Of a stretch of DNA of 64,000 bases, positions 1 through 7,406 are shown in pieces. The DNA comes from Micromonospora sp. NBC_00389 (lineage in GTDB: Bacteria > Actinomycetota > Actinomycetes > Mycobacteriales > Micromonosporaceae). Position 1 is the stretch's first letter. Each line of letters begins with the position of its first letter. Position numbers and translations under genes: made by a program. The DNA is taken from positions 7,626,001 through 7,690,000 of the forward strand of contig NZ_CP107947.1 in assembly GCF_036059255.1 (NCBI RefSeq), in the 5' to 3' direction. The notes beneath the pieces were generated by a model that ran no database searches, had not been told where the DNA came from, and saw only the letters and a program-made list of their open reading frames with translations.

Positions 1-519
1 GACGTGGCGGTGCTCGACATCCAGATGCCGCTCCGGGACGGGATCGCCGCCACCCGGGCGATCGTGGCCGAGGAGCTCGCCGACGTGCTGGTGCTCACCA
101 CCTTCGACCTGGACGAGTACGTCTTCGGCGCGCTGCGCGCTGGCGCGGCCGGTTTCCTGCTCAAGGACACCGACGCCCCGGGGCTCGTCGCGGCGGTGCG
201 GACGGTGGCGCGCGGTGACGGGTTCATCGCCCCGGCGGTGACCCGCCGGTTGATCGCGGCCTTCGCGGCCACCGCGCCGGGCGCGTCGGCGGCCACCCGG
301 GCGGCGCTGGAAACGCTCACCCCGCGCGAACGCGACGTGCTGGCCTGCCTCGGCCTGGGCCTGTCCAACCAGCAGATCGCCGACCGGCTCGTGATGGCGG
401 AGAGCACCACCAAGACACACGTGAGCCGGATCCTGGCGAAGCTGGACCTGCGCAGCCGGGTGCAGGCCGCGATCCTGGCCCAGGAGCTGGGCCTGCCCGC
501 CCCTGCCCCGCCGTCCTGA
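1..519 (+). CDS. NarL/FixJ-type response regulator, 5' end missing
   Basis: The reading frame is open from the first base, so the start lies upstream of the window; 172 residues are visible. It shows the end of a receiver domain: the phospho-acceptor Asp in VAVLDIQMP near visible residue 6, the switch Thr in VLTTF and the conserved Lys in FLLKD. A LuxR-type helix-turn-helix follows (LTPRERDVLACL, then SNQQIADRL and STTKTHVSRILAKL). It should be a DNA-binding output protein of a two-component system whose kinase gene presumably lies to the left. The target is unknown. The gene ends 57 bases before the fatty-acid regulator, but nothing in the sequence ties it to that locus. Confidence 0.93.
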   Translation, partial: DVAVLDIQMPLRDGIAATRAIVAEELADVLVLTTFDLDEYVFGALRAGAAGFLLKDTDAPGLVAAVRTVARGDGFIAPAVTRRLIAAFAATAPGASAATRAALETLTPRERDVLACLGLGLSNQQIADRLVMAESTTKTHVSRILAKLDLRSRVQAAILAQELGLPAPAPPS

Positions 520-576
520 GCCCGGACCAGCCAGCCCGGCGTGAAGATCCAGGTCAGGACGTGCCAGGCTGGTGGT

Positions 577-1845
577 GTGGGGAGTACGCCGGGCGGTGGG
601 GAGCTGACGGCCACGCTGCGCCGGATCGAGCGGGCAGCGGGGTCGCTGGCCACTGCCAGCGTCGCCCGCATGGACGAGACGCTGCCCTGGTTCCGCGCCC
701 TGCCGGCCGACCAGCGCTCCTGGGTGATGTTGGTGGCCCAGGCCGGCGCTCAGTCGCTGGTGCAGTGGCTGCGCGAGGGCGGCGGCACGGCGGACAGCAC
801 CCAGGAGGTCTCCGACGAGGTCTTCGCCGCCGCCCCGCAGGCGCTGGCCCGGTCGATCACCCTTCAGCAGACCGTGGCGCTGATCAAGGTGACCATCGAC
901 GTGGTCGAGGAGCAGGTGTCACACCTGGCCGCCGAGGGCGAGGAGCACCAATTGCGCGAGGCGGTGCTGCGCTTCTCCCGGGAGATCGCGTTCGCCGCGG
1001 CCCGGGTGTACGCGCGGGCGGCCGAGTCACGCGGCGCGTGGGACGCCCGGTTGCAGGCGCTGCTGGTCGACGCGCTGCTGCGCGGTGACTCGCCGGACGT
1101 GCTGGCCAGCCGGGCCGCCGCACTGGGTTGGGCGGACGCGCCGCCGGTCGCGGTGGCGGTGGGCCGCTCCCCCGGTGGCGATGTCTCCGCCGTGCTGCAC
1201 GTGGTCTACCGGCTGGCCCGCAGGATCGGCGTGGAGGTGATCGGCGGGGTGCACGGCGACCGGCTGGTGATCGTGCTGGGCGGCGCGGCGGACCCGCTGG
1301 CCGCCACCGGCAAGCTGCTGAGCGCGTTCGGCGACGGCCCCGTGGTGGTCGGTCCGGCCGTACCCAGTTTGGACGAGGCCACGGAGTCGGCGCGGGCCGC
1401 GCTGTCCGGCTTCCGGGCGGCGCCGGCGTGGCCGACCGCTCCGCGGCCGGTGCTGGCCGCGGAGCTGTTGCCGGAGCGGGCGCTCGCCGGCGACGCTGAG
1501 GCCCGCCGCCGGTTGCGGCACGACGTGTACGCGACGCTGGTGCGCGCCGGTGGCGAGCTGCTGGAGACCCTGGACGCGTTCCTGGCTGCCGGTGGCACGT
1601 TGGAGAGCGCCGCCCGTGCGTTGTTCGTGCATCCGAACACGGTGCGGTACCGGCTGCGCCGGATCGCCGACGTGACCAGCTTCTCGCCGCTGGCTCCCCG
1701 GGACGCGTTCACCCTCCAGGTGGCGCTGACCGTCGGCCGGCTGGATCCGGTGGTCTCGGTAACCTCGCCCGTCCCGACCCAGACATTGACCCCGGCCGTC
1801 CGGAAATCCGCCCAAACCGGCGACGACCACCGCCGATCTTTGTAG
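577..1845 (+). CDS. fasR: PucR-type transcriptional regulator of fatty-acid synthesis (FasR-like)
   Basis: A protein of about 422 residues ending in a PucR-family helix-turn-helix (ALFVHPNTVRYRLRRI, then a conserved RDAFTLQVALTVGRL tail). The middle region resembles the GGDEF-like/CdaR sensory region of such regulators. It sits directly upstream of fabD, the position held by FasR in Streptomyces, where FasR activates the fab operon. On that basis I infer that it controls the following five genes and may respond to an acyl-CoA or acyl-ACP signal. Two in-frame GTG starts are possible, 541 and 577; neither has a clear ribosome site, and 577 matches where the family homology seems to begin. The function call rests on family plus position. 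Confidence 0.85.
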   Translation: MGSTPGGGELTATLRRIERAAGSLATASVARMDETLPWFRALPADQRSWVMLVAQAGAQSLVQWLREGGGTADSTQEVSDEVFAAAPQALARSITLQQTVALIKVTIDVVEEQVSHLAAEGEEHQLREAVLRFSREIAFAAARVYARAAESRGAWDARLQALLVDALLRGDSPDVLASRAAALGWADAPPVAVAVGRSPGGDVSAVLHVVYRLARRIGVEVIGGVHGDRLVIVLGGAADPLAATGKLLSAFGDGPVVVGPAVPSLDEATESARAALSGFRAAPAWPTAPRPVLAAELLPERALAGDAEARRRLRHDVYATLVRAGGELLETLDAFLAAGGTLESAARALFVHPNTVRYRLRRIADVTSFSPLAPRDAFTLQVALTVGRLDPVVSVTSPVPTQTLTPAVRKSAQTGDDHRRSL

Positions 1846-1864
1846 GAACCCTCCAAAGGTCCTA
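1843..1864. promoter_or_regulatory. Imperfect inverted repeat in the fasR-fabD intergenic region (candidate operator)
   Basis: The arms TAGGAACC and GGTCCTA flank a seven-base centre; one extra A breaks the symmetry of the left arm. It lies in the 78-base gap before fabD, upstream of TTGGTC (1872-1877) and of the ribosome site GGGAGAG (1909-1915). Its place is right for a FasR site, but I have no established consensus to compare it with. Confidence 0.3.
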
Positions 1865-1923
1865 GTGCGGTTTGGTCGGGGCCGGCACAGCGTTACCCAC
1901 GCGTATCCGGGAGAGTCATAGGC

Positions 1924-3093
1924 GTGCTCGCCGTACTTAGTCCCGGCCAGGGTTCTCAGAAACCCGGCTTCCTGACCCCCTGGCTCGACCTGACCGGCAC
2001 CGAGGCGCGCCTGCGCTGGTGGTCAGCGTTGGCCGGGGTCGACCTGCTGCACCTCGGCACCGCTGCCGACGCCGACGAGATCAAGGACACCGCCCGCACC
2101 CAGCCACTGCTGGTCGCCGCGGCCCTCCTCGCCGCCGAGCACCTCCCGCTGTACGACGTGACGCTCACCGCCGGGCACAGCGTCGGCGAGCTGGGCGCCG
2201 CCGCGCTGGCCGGGGTGCTGCCGGCCGAGGCCGCGATCACCCTCGCCGGCGTGCGCGGCCGGGAGATGGCTGCCGCGTGCGCGCTCGAACCGACCGGGAT
2301 GGCGGCCGTCCTCGGCGGCGACCCGGACGAGGTGCTCGCCGCGATCGCCGCAAACGGGCTGCACCCGGCCAACCGCAACGGCGCCGGGCAGATCGTCGCC
2401 GCCGGTGCGCTGGACGGGCTGGACAAGCTCGCCGCCGATCCGCCGGCGAAGACCCGGATCATCCGGCTCCAGGTGGCCGGCGCGTTCCACACCCCGTACA
2501 TGGCCCCGGCCGAGACCGCGCTGGCCGCCGTCGCCGCCGGGATCACCCCGGCCGACCCGGCCCGGATCCTGCTGTCGAACCTTGACGGCGCTGCCGTCAA
2601 CCACGGCCGGGACATGGTGCAGCGCCTGGTCCGCCAGGTCACCGCCCCGGTGCGCTGGGATCTGTGCATGCGCACGCTGGCCGACCTCGGGGTGACCGGC
2701 GTGATCGAGCTGCCCCCGGCCGGCACGCTCGCCGGGCTGGTCAAGCGAGAGCTGAAGGGCGACCGCGCCCCGGAGATCGTCACCCTGAACACCCCGGACG
2801 ACCTGCCGGCCGCGCGCGACCTGATCGCCCGGCACGGCATGGCGCCCAGCCACGAGCCCACCATGCAGTTCCGCGTGGTGGTGGCACCGTCCGCCGGCAC
2901 CTTCGCCCCGGCCGATGACCTGACCGAGGGCGAGACGATCCGCGTCGGCCAGGTCATCGGGCACGTCGGCACCCGCCAGGGGCCGGTCGAGGTGGCCGCG
3001 CACCAGGGCGGCGTCCTCACCGAATGGCTCGCCCACCACGACGACCCGGTCGCGCCGGGCCAACCGCTCGCCCGCATCGGAGGACACTCATGA
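1924..3093 (+). CDS. fabD: Malonyl-CoA:ACP transacylase with extra C-terminal barrel-like domain
   Basis: Transfers malonyl from CoA to the acyl carrier protein, supplying the extender unit for FAS II in the cytoplasm. The GQGSQ motif is at residues 8-12, the nucleophile Ser86 sits in GHSVGE and the catalytic His is His189 in GAFHTPYM. The enzyme usually ends near residue 310; this one has 389 residues. Residues 314-389 look like a biotinyl/lipoyl-type hybrid barrel (VVVAPSAGTF, GQVIGHVG, GGVLTEWL, PGQPLARIG) but lack the EAMKM-type attachment lysine. The GTG start is 8 bases after GGGAGAG. The stop overlaps the fabH start by four bases, so the two are probably translationally coupled. Confidence 0.95.
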   Translation: MLAVLSPGQGSQKPGFLTPWLDLTGTEARLRWWSALAGVDLLHLGTAADADEIKDTARTQPLLVAAALLAAEHLPLYDVTLTAGHSVGELGAAALAGVLPAEAAITLAGVRGREMAAACALEPTGMAAVLGGDPDEVLAAIAANGLHPANRNGAGQIVAAGALDGLDKLAADPPAKTRIIRLQVAGAFHTPYMAPAETALAAVAAGITPADPARILLSNLDGAAVNHGRDMVQRLVRQVTAPVRWDLCMRTLADLGVTGVIELPPAGTLAGLVKRELKGDRAPEIVTLNTPDDLPAARDLIARHGMAPSHEPTMQFRVVVAPSAGTFAPADDLTEGETIRVGQVIGHVGTRQGPVEVAAHQGGVLTEWLAHHDDPVAPGQPLARIGGHS

Positions 3094-4034
3094 CTGGCAG
3101 TCGCATCGTCTCGATGGGGCACTACCAGCCCTCCCGGGTGGTGACCAACGACGAGATCGCCCAACTCGTGGACACCAACGACGAGTGGATCCGGGACCGG
3201 GTCGGCATCGTCACCCGGCGGATCGCCGACAGTGAGACGGTGGCCGACATGGCCACCGCCGCCGCCGGCAAGGCGCTGGCCAACTCCGGCCTGACCGCCG
3301 CCGACATCGACCTCGTCGTGGTCGCCACCTGCTCCTCGGTCGACCGCAGCCCCAACGTGGCCTGCCGGGTCGCCGCCAAGCTGGGCATCACCGCGCCGGG
3401 CGCGTACGACGTCAACACCGCCTGCTCGGGCTTCGGCTACGCGCTGGGCACCGTCGACCACGCCATCCGGGCCGGGGCATCGCGCAACGCGATCGTCATC
3501 GGCGCCGAGAAGCTCTCCGACTTCACCGACTGGACCGACCGCTCCACCTGCATCATCTTCGCTGACGGCGCCGGCGCGGCGGTGGTCACCGCGACCGCCG
3601 ACGACGAGCCGGCCGGGATCGGTCCGGTGATCTGGGGTTCGGTGCCGGAGAAGAGCGACGCGGTCCGCATCGAGGGCTGGCGGCCGTACATCCAGCAGGA
3701 GGGGCAGGCCGTGTTCCGCTGGGCCACCACCGCGCTGGCGCCGCTGGCCCTGCAGGCGTGCGAGCGGGCCGGGGTCGACCCGTCGGAGCTGGCCGCGTTC
3801 GTGCCGCACCAGGCCAACGGCCGGATCATCGACGGCATCGCCAAGCGGCTCAACATTCCCAACGCGATCATCGCGAAGGACATCGTCGAGTCCGGCAACA
3901 CCTCGGCGGCGAGCGTGCCGCTGGCCCTGTCCAAGCTGGTCGAGCGGCGGGAGGTGCCCTCGGGCGCACCGGTGCTGCTGTTCGGCTTCGGCGGTGGCCT
4001 GACCTACGCCGGTCAGGTCGTCCGCTGCCCCTGA
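3090..4034 (+). CDS. fabH: 3-oxoacyl-ACP synthase III
   Basis: Starts fatty-acid synthesis by condensing an acyl-CoA primer with malonyl-ACP; in actinomycetes it typically accepts branched primers. The 314-residue length is normal. The catalytic triad is visible: Cys112 in NTACSGFGYAL, His240 in FVPHQANGR and Asn270 in ESGNTSAAS. The ATG overlaps the fabD stop in the ATGA arrangement, which fixes the start and suggests coupled translation. It is followed by an 86-base gap before acpP, which could hold its own processing or translation signals. Confidence 0.96.
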   Translation: MTGSRIVSMGHYQPSRVVTNDEIAQLVDTNDEWIRDRVGIVTRRIADSETVADMATAAAGKALANSGLTAADIDLVVVATCSSVDRSPNVACRVAAKLGITAPGAYDVNTACSGFGYALGTVDHAIRAGASRNAIVIGAEKLSDFTDWTDRSTCIIFADGAGAAVVTATADDEPAGIGPVIWGSVPEKSDAVRIEGWRPYIQQEGQAVFRWATTALAPLALQACERAGVDPSELAAFVPHQANGRIIDGIAKRLNIPNAIIAKDIVESGNTSAASVPLALSKLVERREVPSGAPVLLFGFGGGLTYAGQVVRCP

Positions 4035-4120
4035 AGACCCCCTCCGGCGCGTACGCGCCGAGGAGTGGCGGCTGGCGACGCCGGCCGCTGGAGAACCCCC
4101 GATGAAAGGAACCAACCGCA

Positions 4121-4360
4121 ATGACCCGTGACGAGATCACCACCGGCCTCGCCGAGATCCTCGAAGAGGTTGCCGGGGTGAACCCGGACGACGTGGCCGA
4201 GGGGAAGTCCTTCACCGACGACCTCGATGTCGACTCGCTCTCCATGGTGGAGGTCGTGGTGGCGGCCGAGGAGAAGTTCGGCGTCAAGATCCCGGACAAC
4301 GAGGTGCAGAACCTCAAGACCGTCGGAGACGCGGTCAGCTACATCGAGGCGCAGTCCTGA
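4121..4360 (+). CDS. acpP: Acyl carrier protein of fatty-acid synthesis
   Basis: A 79-residue acidic protein that carries the growing acyl chain on a 4'-phosphopantetheine arm. The attachment residue is Ser39 in DLDVDSLSMVEVV. The ribosome site GAAAGGA lies about 8 bases before the ATG. Its place between fabH and fabF, with only two bases to fabF, marks it as the FAS II carrier rather than a polyketide carrier. Confidence 0.97.
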   Translation: MTRDEITTGLAEILEEVAGVNPDDVAEGKSFTDDLDVDSLSMVEVVVAAEEKFGVKIPDNEVQNLKTVGDAVSYIEAQS

Positions 4361-4362
4361 TC

Positions 4363-5589
4363 ATGAGTCGTCCTGACGTCGTCGTCACCGGGCTCGGCGC
4401 GACGACCCCGCTCGGCGGGGACGTCGCGTCGACCTGGGACGCAATGCTCGCCGGCCGCTCCGGGGTGAGTGCCCTCACCCAGGAGTGGGCCGCGCAACTG
4501 CCGGTCCGGATCGCCGCCCAGCTGGCCGTGGATCCGTCCGAGGTGCTGGACCGGGTCCGGCTGCGCCGGCTGGACCGCTCGGAGGCGATCGCCATCATCG
4601 CCGCGCAGCAGGCCTGGGCGGACGCCGGCCTGGCCGACTCCGGCCTCGACTGGGAGCGGCTGGCCGTCAGCGTCGGTTCCGGCATCGGCGGCGCCACCAC
4701 CCTGCTCGCCCAGGACGACATCCTGGAGGCATCCGGGCCGCGGCGGGTCTCCCCGCACACCATCCCGATGCTGATGCCGAACGGTCCGGCCGCCTGGGTC
4801 GGGCTGGAACTGGGCGCCAAGGCCGGCGTGCACTCGGTGGCCAGCGCCTGCGCCACCGGCGCCGAGGCCATCGCGCTCGGCCTGGACATCATCCGCGCCG
4901 GCCGGGCCGACGTGGTGGTGGCCGGCGGCACCGAGGCGGTCATCCACCCGCTGCCGATCGCCGGGTTCAGCTCGATGCGGGCCATGTCGACCCGCAACGA
5001 CGACCCGGAGCGGGCCTCCCGCCCGTGGGACAAGGGCCGCGATGGCTTCGTCCTCGGCGAGGGCGCCGGCATCGTGGTGCTGGAGCGGGCCGAGCACGCC
5101 GCCGCCCGGGGCGCCCGGGTGTACGCGCGCCTCGCCGGCGCGGGGATCACCTCCGACGCGTACGACATCGTGCAGCCGCACGCCGAGGGCGAGGGCGCCG
5201 TCCGGGCCATCGCGAAGGCGATCGCGGACGCGGACGTGGCCAAGCGGGACATCGTGCACGTCAACGCGCACGCCACCTCGACCCCGGTCGGCGACATGCT
5301 GGAGATCGGCGCGCTGCACAAGGCGCTCGGCGATCACCCGGTGCTTGCCGCGACCAAGTCGATGACCGGTCACCTGCTCGGTGCGGCCGGCGCGTTGGAG
5401 TCGATCGCCACGATCCTCGCCATCCGCGACGGTGTCGTTCCTCCGACGATCAACCTCGACGACCCGGAGGACGGCCTCACCCTGGAGGTGGCCGCCCAGA
5501 AGGCGCGCCACATGGAGATCCCCGCCGCGTTGAACAACGCGTTCGGCTTCGGCGGCCACAACGTGGCTCTCGTCTTCACGCGGGCCTGA
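4363..5589 (+). CDS. fabF: 3-oxoacyl-ACP synthase II
   Basis: Elongating condensing enzyme of FAS II, 408 residues, the usual length. The Cys-His-His catalytic set is visible: Cys163 in ASACATGAEA, His303 in NAHATSTPVGD and His337 in SMTGHLLGAAGALE. The start codon is two bases after the acpP stop and has no strong ribosome site of its own, so it probably depends on coupling to acpP. No ketoreductase, dehydratase or enoyl reductase genes lie here; they must be elsewhere, as is usual in actinomycetes. Confidence 0.96.
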   Translation: MSRPDVVVTGLGATTPLGGDVASTWDAMLAGRSGVSALTQEWAAQLPVRIAAQLAVDPSEVLDRVRLRRLDRSEAIAIIAAQQAWADAGLADSGLDWERLAVSVGSGIGGATTLLAQDDILEASGPRRVSPHTIPMLMPNGPAAWVGLELGAKAGVHSVASACATGAEAIALGLDIIRAGRADVVVAGGTEAVIHPLPIAGFSSMRAMSTRNDDPERASRPWDKGRDGFVLGEGAGIVVLERAEHAAARGARVYARLAGAGITSDAYDIVQPHAEGEGAVRAIAKAIADADVAKRDIVHVNAHATSTPVGDMLEIGALHKALGDHPVLAATKSMTGHLLGAAGALESIATILAIRDGVVPPTINLDDPEDGLTLEVAAQKARHMEIPAALNNAFGFGGHNVALVFTRA

Positions 5590-5612
5590 AACCCACAGCC
5601 TTGGAGGCTGAC

Positions 5613-7037
5613 GTGACCACCACCGCCGTCGGTGCGGACACATCCATCGTGGACTACCGGGATCCCGAGGTCCGGCTCCGGGCCCTGTTCGACGCCGGCT
5701 CGCTGCGCCTGCTGGCATCCCGGGACAGTTCCGGGGTGCTCTGGGCGCGCGGCGAGATCGAGGGCACGCCGGCCATCGCGTACGCCACCGACGCCACCCG
5801 GATGGGCGGCGCGATGGGCACCGACGGGTGCCGGCACGTCGTCGACGCGATCGACACCGCCGTCCGGGAGCGGGTGCCGGTGCTGGGCCTCTGGCACTCC
5901 GGTGGTGCGCGGCTGGCCGAGGGCGTGGTCGCGCTCGACGCGGTGGGGCAGGTCTTCGCGGCAATGGTCCGCGCGTCGGGCCGGGTGCCGCAGATCTCCG
6001 TGGTGCTCGGGCCGGCGGCGGGTGGTGCGGCGTACGGGCCGGCGCTGACCGACATCGTGGTGATGAGCGGCGCCGGGCGGATCTTCGTGACCGGGCCCGA
6101 GGTGGTCCGTAGCGTCACCGGAGAGCAGGTCGACATGGAGCGCCTGGGTGGCCCCGAGCCGCACGGCCGGCGCTCCGGGGTGGTGCACGTGACCTGCGTC
6201 GACGACGAGGCGGCGATGACCGAGTCGCGCAAGCTCGCCGCGCTGCTCGGCCACCAGGGCCGGCTCTCCCCCGACGACGTGCCGGCCACCGACGCCGACG
6301 GGCACGACCTGGCGGCCAAGATGCCGGCCGAGACCAACCGGGCGTACGACGTCAAGCCGGTGGTCAAGGCGCTGCTCGACGCCCCTGGTGTGGAGTTGCA
6401 CGCCAAGTGGGCGCCGAACGTGGTGACGACGCTGGGCCGGTTCGGCGGCCGGACGGTCGGTGTGATCGCCAACAACCCGCTGCGCCTGGGTGGTTGCCTG
6501 GACGCGTCCAGCGCGGAGAAGGCGGCCCGGTTCGTGCGGATGTGCGATGCGCTGGGCGTGCCGCTGATCGTGCTGGTCGACGTGCCCGGCTACCTTCCCG
6601 GCCTCGGTCAGGAGTGGGACGGCGTGGTGCGGCGCGGTGCGAAGCTGCTGCACGCGTTCGCCGAGGCGGTGGTGCCGCGGGTGACCCTGGTGACCCGCAA
6701 GGCGTACGGCGGCGCGTACATCGCGATGAACTCCCGCTCGCTGGGTGCCACCGCGGTCTTCGCCTGGCCGAACGCGGAGGTCGCGGTGATGGGTGCCAGC
6801 GCGGCGGTCAACATCCTGTACCGCAAGAAGCTGGCGGCCGCTCCGGCGGAGGAGCGGGAGACGCTGCGCGCGCAGCTGATCGAGGAGCAGACCCGCACGG
6901 CGGGCGGGGTCAACCGGGCGCTGGAGATCGGCGTGGTGGACGACGTGATCAAGCCGGCGGAGACCCGCCGGCGGATCGCCGAGGCGCTGGCCGCCGCTCC
7001 GGCCGCCCGCGGTGCGCACGGCAACATCCCGCTGTAG
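5613..7037 (+). CDS. accD: Acyl-CoA carboxylase carboxyltransferase (beta) subunit, AccD/PccB family
   Basis: Transfers carboxylate from biotin to acetyl- or propionyl-CoA, making malonyl- or methylmalonyl-CoA. The 474 residues hold both halves of the carboxyltransferase fold; oxyanion-hole Gly-rich segments are seen (GPAAGGAAYGPALTD in the first half, RKAYGGAYIAMN in the second). GTG at 5613 is chosen because GGAGG lies six bases upstream; the same frame is open further back only as a shadow of fabF. Being last in the fab operon it probably supplies malonyl-CoA for it. The biotinylated alpha subunit is not in the window. Substrate choice between acetyl- and propionyl-CoA cannot be read with certainty. 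Confidence 0.92.
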   Translation: MTTTAVGADTSIVDYRDPEVRLRALFDAGSLRLLASRDSSGVLWARGEIEGTPAIAYATDATRMGGAMGTDGCRHVVDAIDTAVRERVPVLGLWHSGGARLAEGVVALDAVGQVFAAMVRASGRVPQISVVLGPAAGGAAYGPALTDIVVMSGAGRIFVTGPEVVRSVTGEQVDMERLGGPEPHGRRSGVVHVTCVDDEAAMTESRKLAALLGHQGRLSPDDVPATDADGHDLAAKMPAETNRAYDVKPVVKALLDAPGVELHAKWAPNVVTTLGRFGGRTVGVIANNPLRLGGCLDASSAEKAARFVRMCDALGVPLIVLVDVPGYLPGLGQEWDGVVRRGAKLLHAFAEAVVPRVTLVTRKAYGGAYIAMNSRSLGATAVFAWPNAEVAVMGASAAVNILYRKKLAAAPAEERETLRAQLIEEQTRTAGGVNRALEIGVVDDVIKPAETRRRIAEALAAAPAARGAHGNIPL

Positions 7038-7045
7038 CGGTGTGC

Positions 7046-7077
7046 GAAAGGGCCCCTTCTTGTGAAGGGGTCCTTTC
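7046..7077. terminator. Hairpin terminator between convergent genes
   Basis: A 14-base-pair stem (left arm 7046-7059, right arm 7064-7077) with one G-T wobble and the loop TTGT. It lies between the end of accD and the end of the minus-strand gene at 7084-7302, so it can serve both transcripts. Confidence 0.85.
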
Positions 7078-7083
7078 TGACGT

Positions 7084-7302
7084 TCAGGCCCGGTTGCGGG
7101 GGTGCTGTTTGGCGGTGCGCTCGTTGCCCCGGCGGTAGTTGCCGGTCCAGCGGGCCATCACCAGCTGCGGGTCGTCGTCCACCTCGGCGAGGAACTCCGC
7201 CGCCCGGCCGCCGCGCAGCGTGGTGGCCACCCGCCCGTGGTGCGTGATCACCACCGTGCCGTCGGCCCGTTCCACCCATTCGAAGTCCCGCGCCTGACTC
7301 AT
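7084..7302 (-). CDS. Small conserved actinobacterial protein, function unknown
   Basis: A 72-residue soluble protein beginning MSQARDFEWVERADG. It has a short beta-rich N-terminal half (TVVITHHGRVATTLRG) and a basic C-terminal tail (GNYRRGNERTAKQHPR). The frame extends upstream but the ATG at 7302 is where protein-like composition begins. I do not recognise a named domain; short proteins of this type are common in actinomycetes. It converges on the fab operon across the shared hairpin. Confidence 0.7.
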   Translation of the reverse strand: MSQARDFEWVERADGTVVITHHGRVATTLRGGRAAEFLAEVDDDPQLVMARWTGNYRRGNERTAKQHPRNRA

Positions 7303-7394
7303 GGCCGCGACCGTGCCAGACCCGGGGTGGTCGGCGCGACCGGTTTCCCGACTCCCGCCCACCGCAGGGACCCGGCGGACTGGTTGCCGACGGC

Positions 7395-7400
7395 TACCAT
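7395..7400 (+). promoter_or_regulatory. Candidate -10 element, leaderless start
   Basis: TACCAT lies seven bases before the GTG at 7407 and there is no ribosome site, which fits leaderless transcription, common in actinomycetes. No clear -35 is visible. Confidence 0.35.
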
Positions 7401-7406
7401 GCGGGC

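Noticed and set aside
1956..4121. A 721-codon open frame on the minus strand opposite fabD and fabH
   Set aside because: High GC content at third positions keeps antisense frames open; the product is Arg/Gly/Pro-rich with no domain, and the plus strand encodes clear enzymes.
7046..7077. The hairpin after accD as an insertion-sequence end
   Set aside because: Single copy in the window, no transposase and no target duplication; a terminator explains it.
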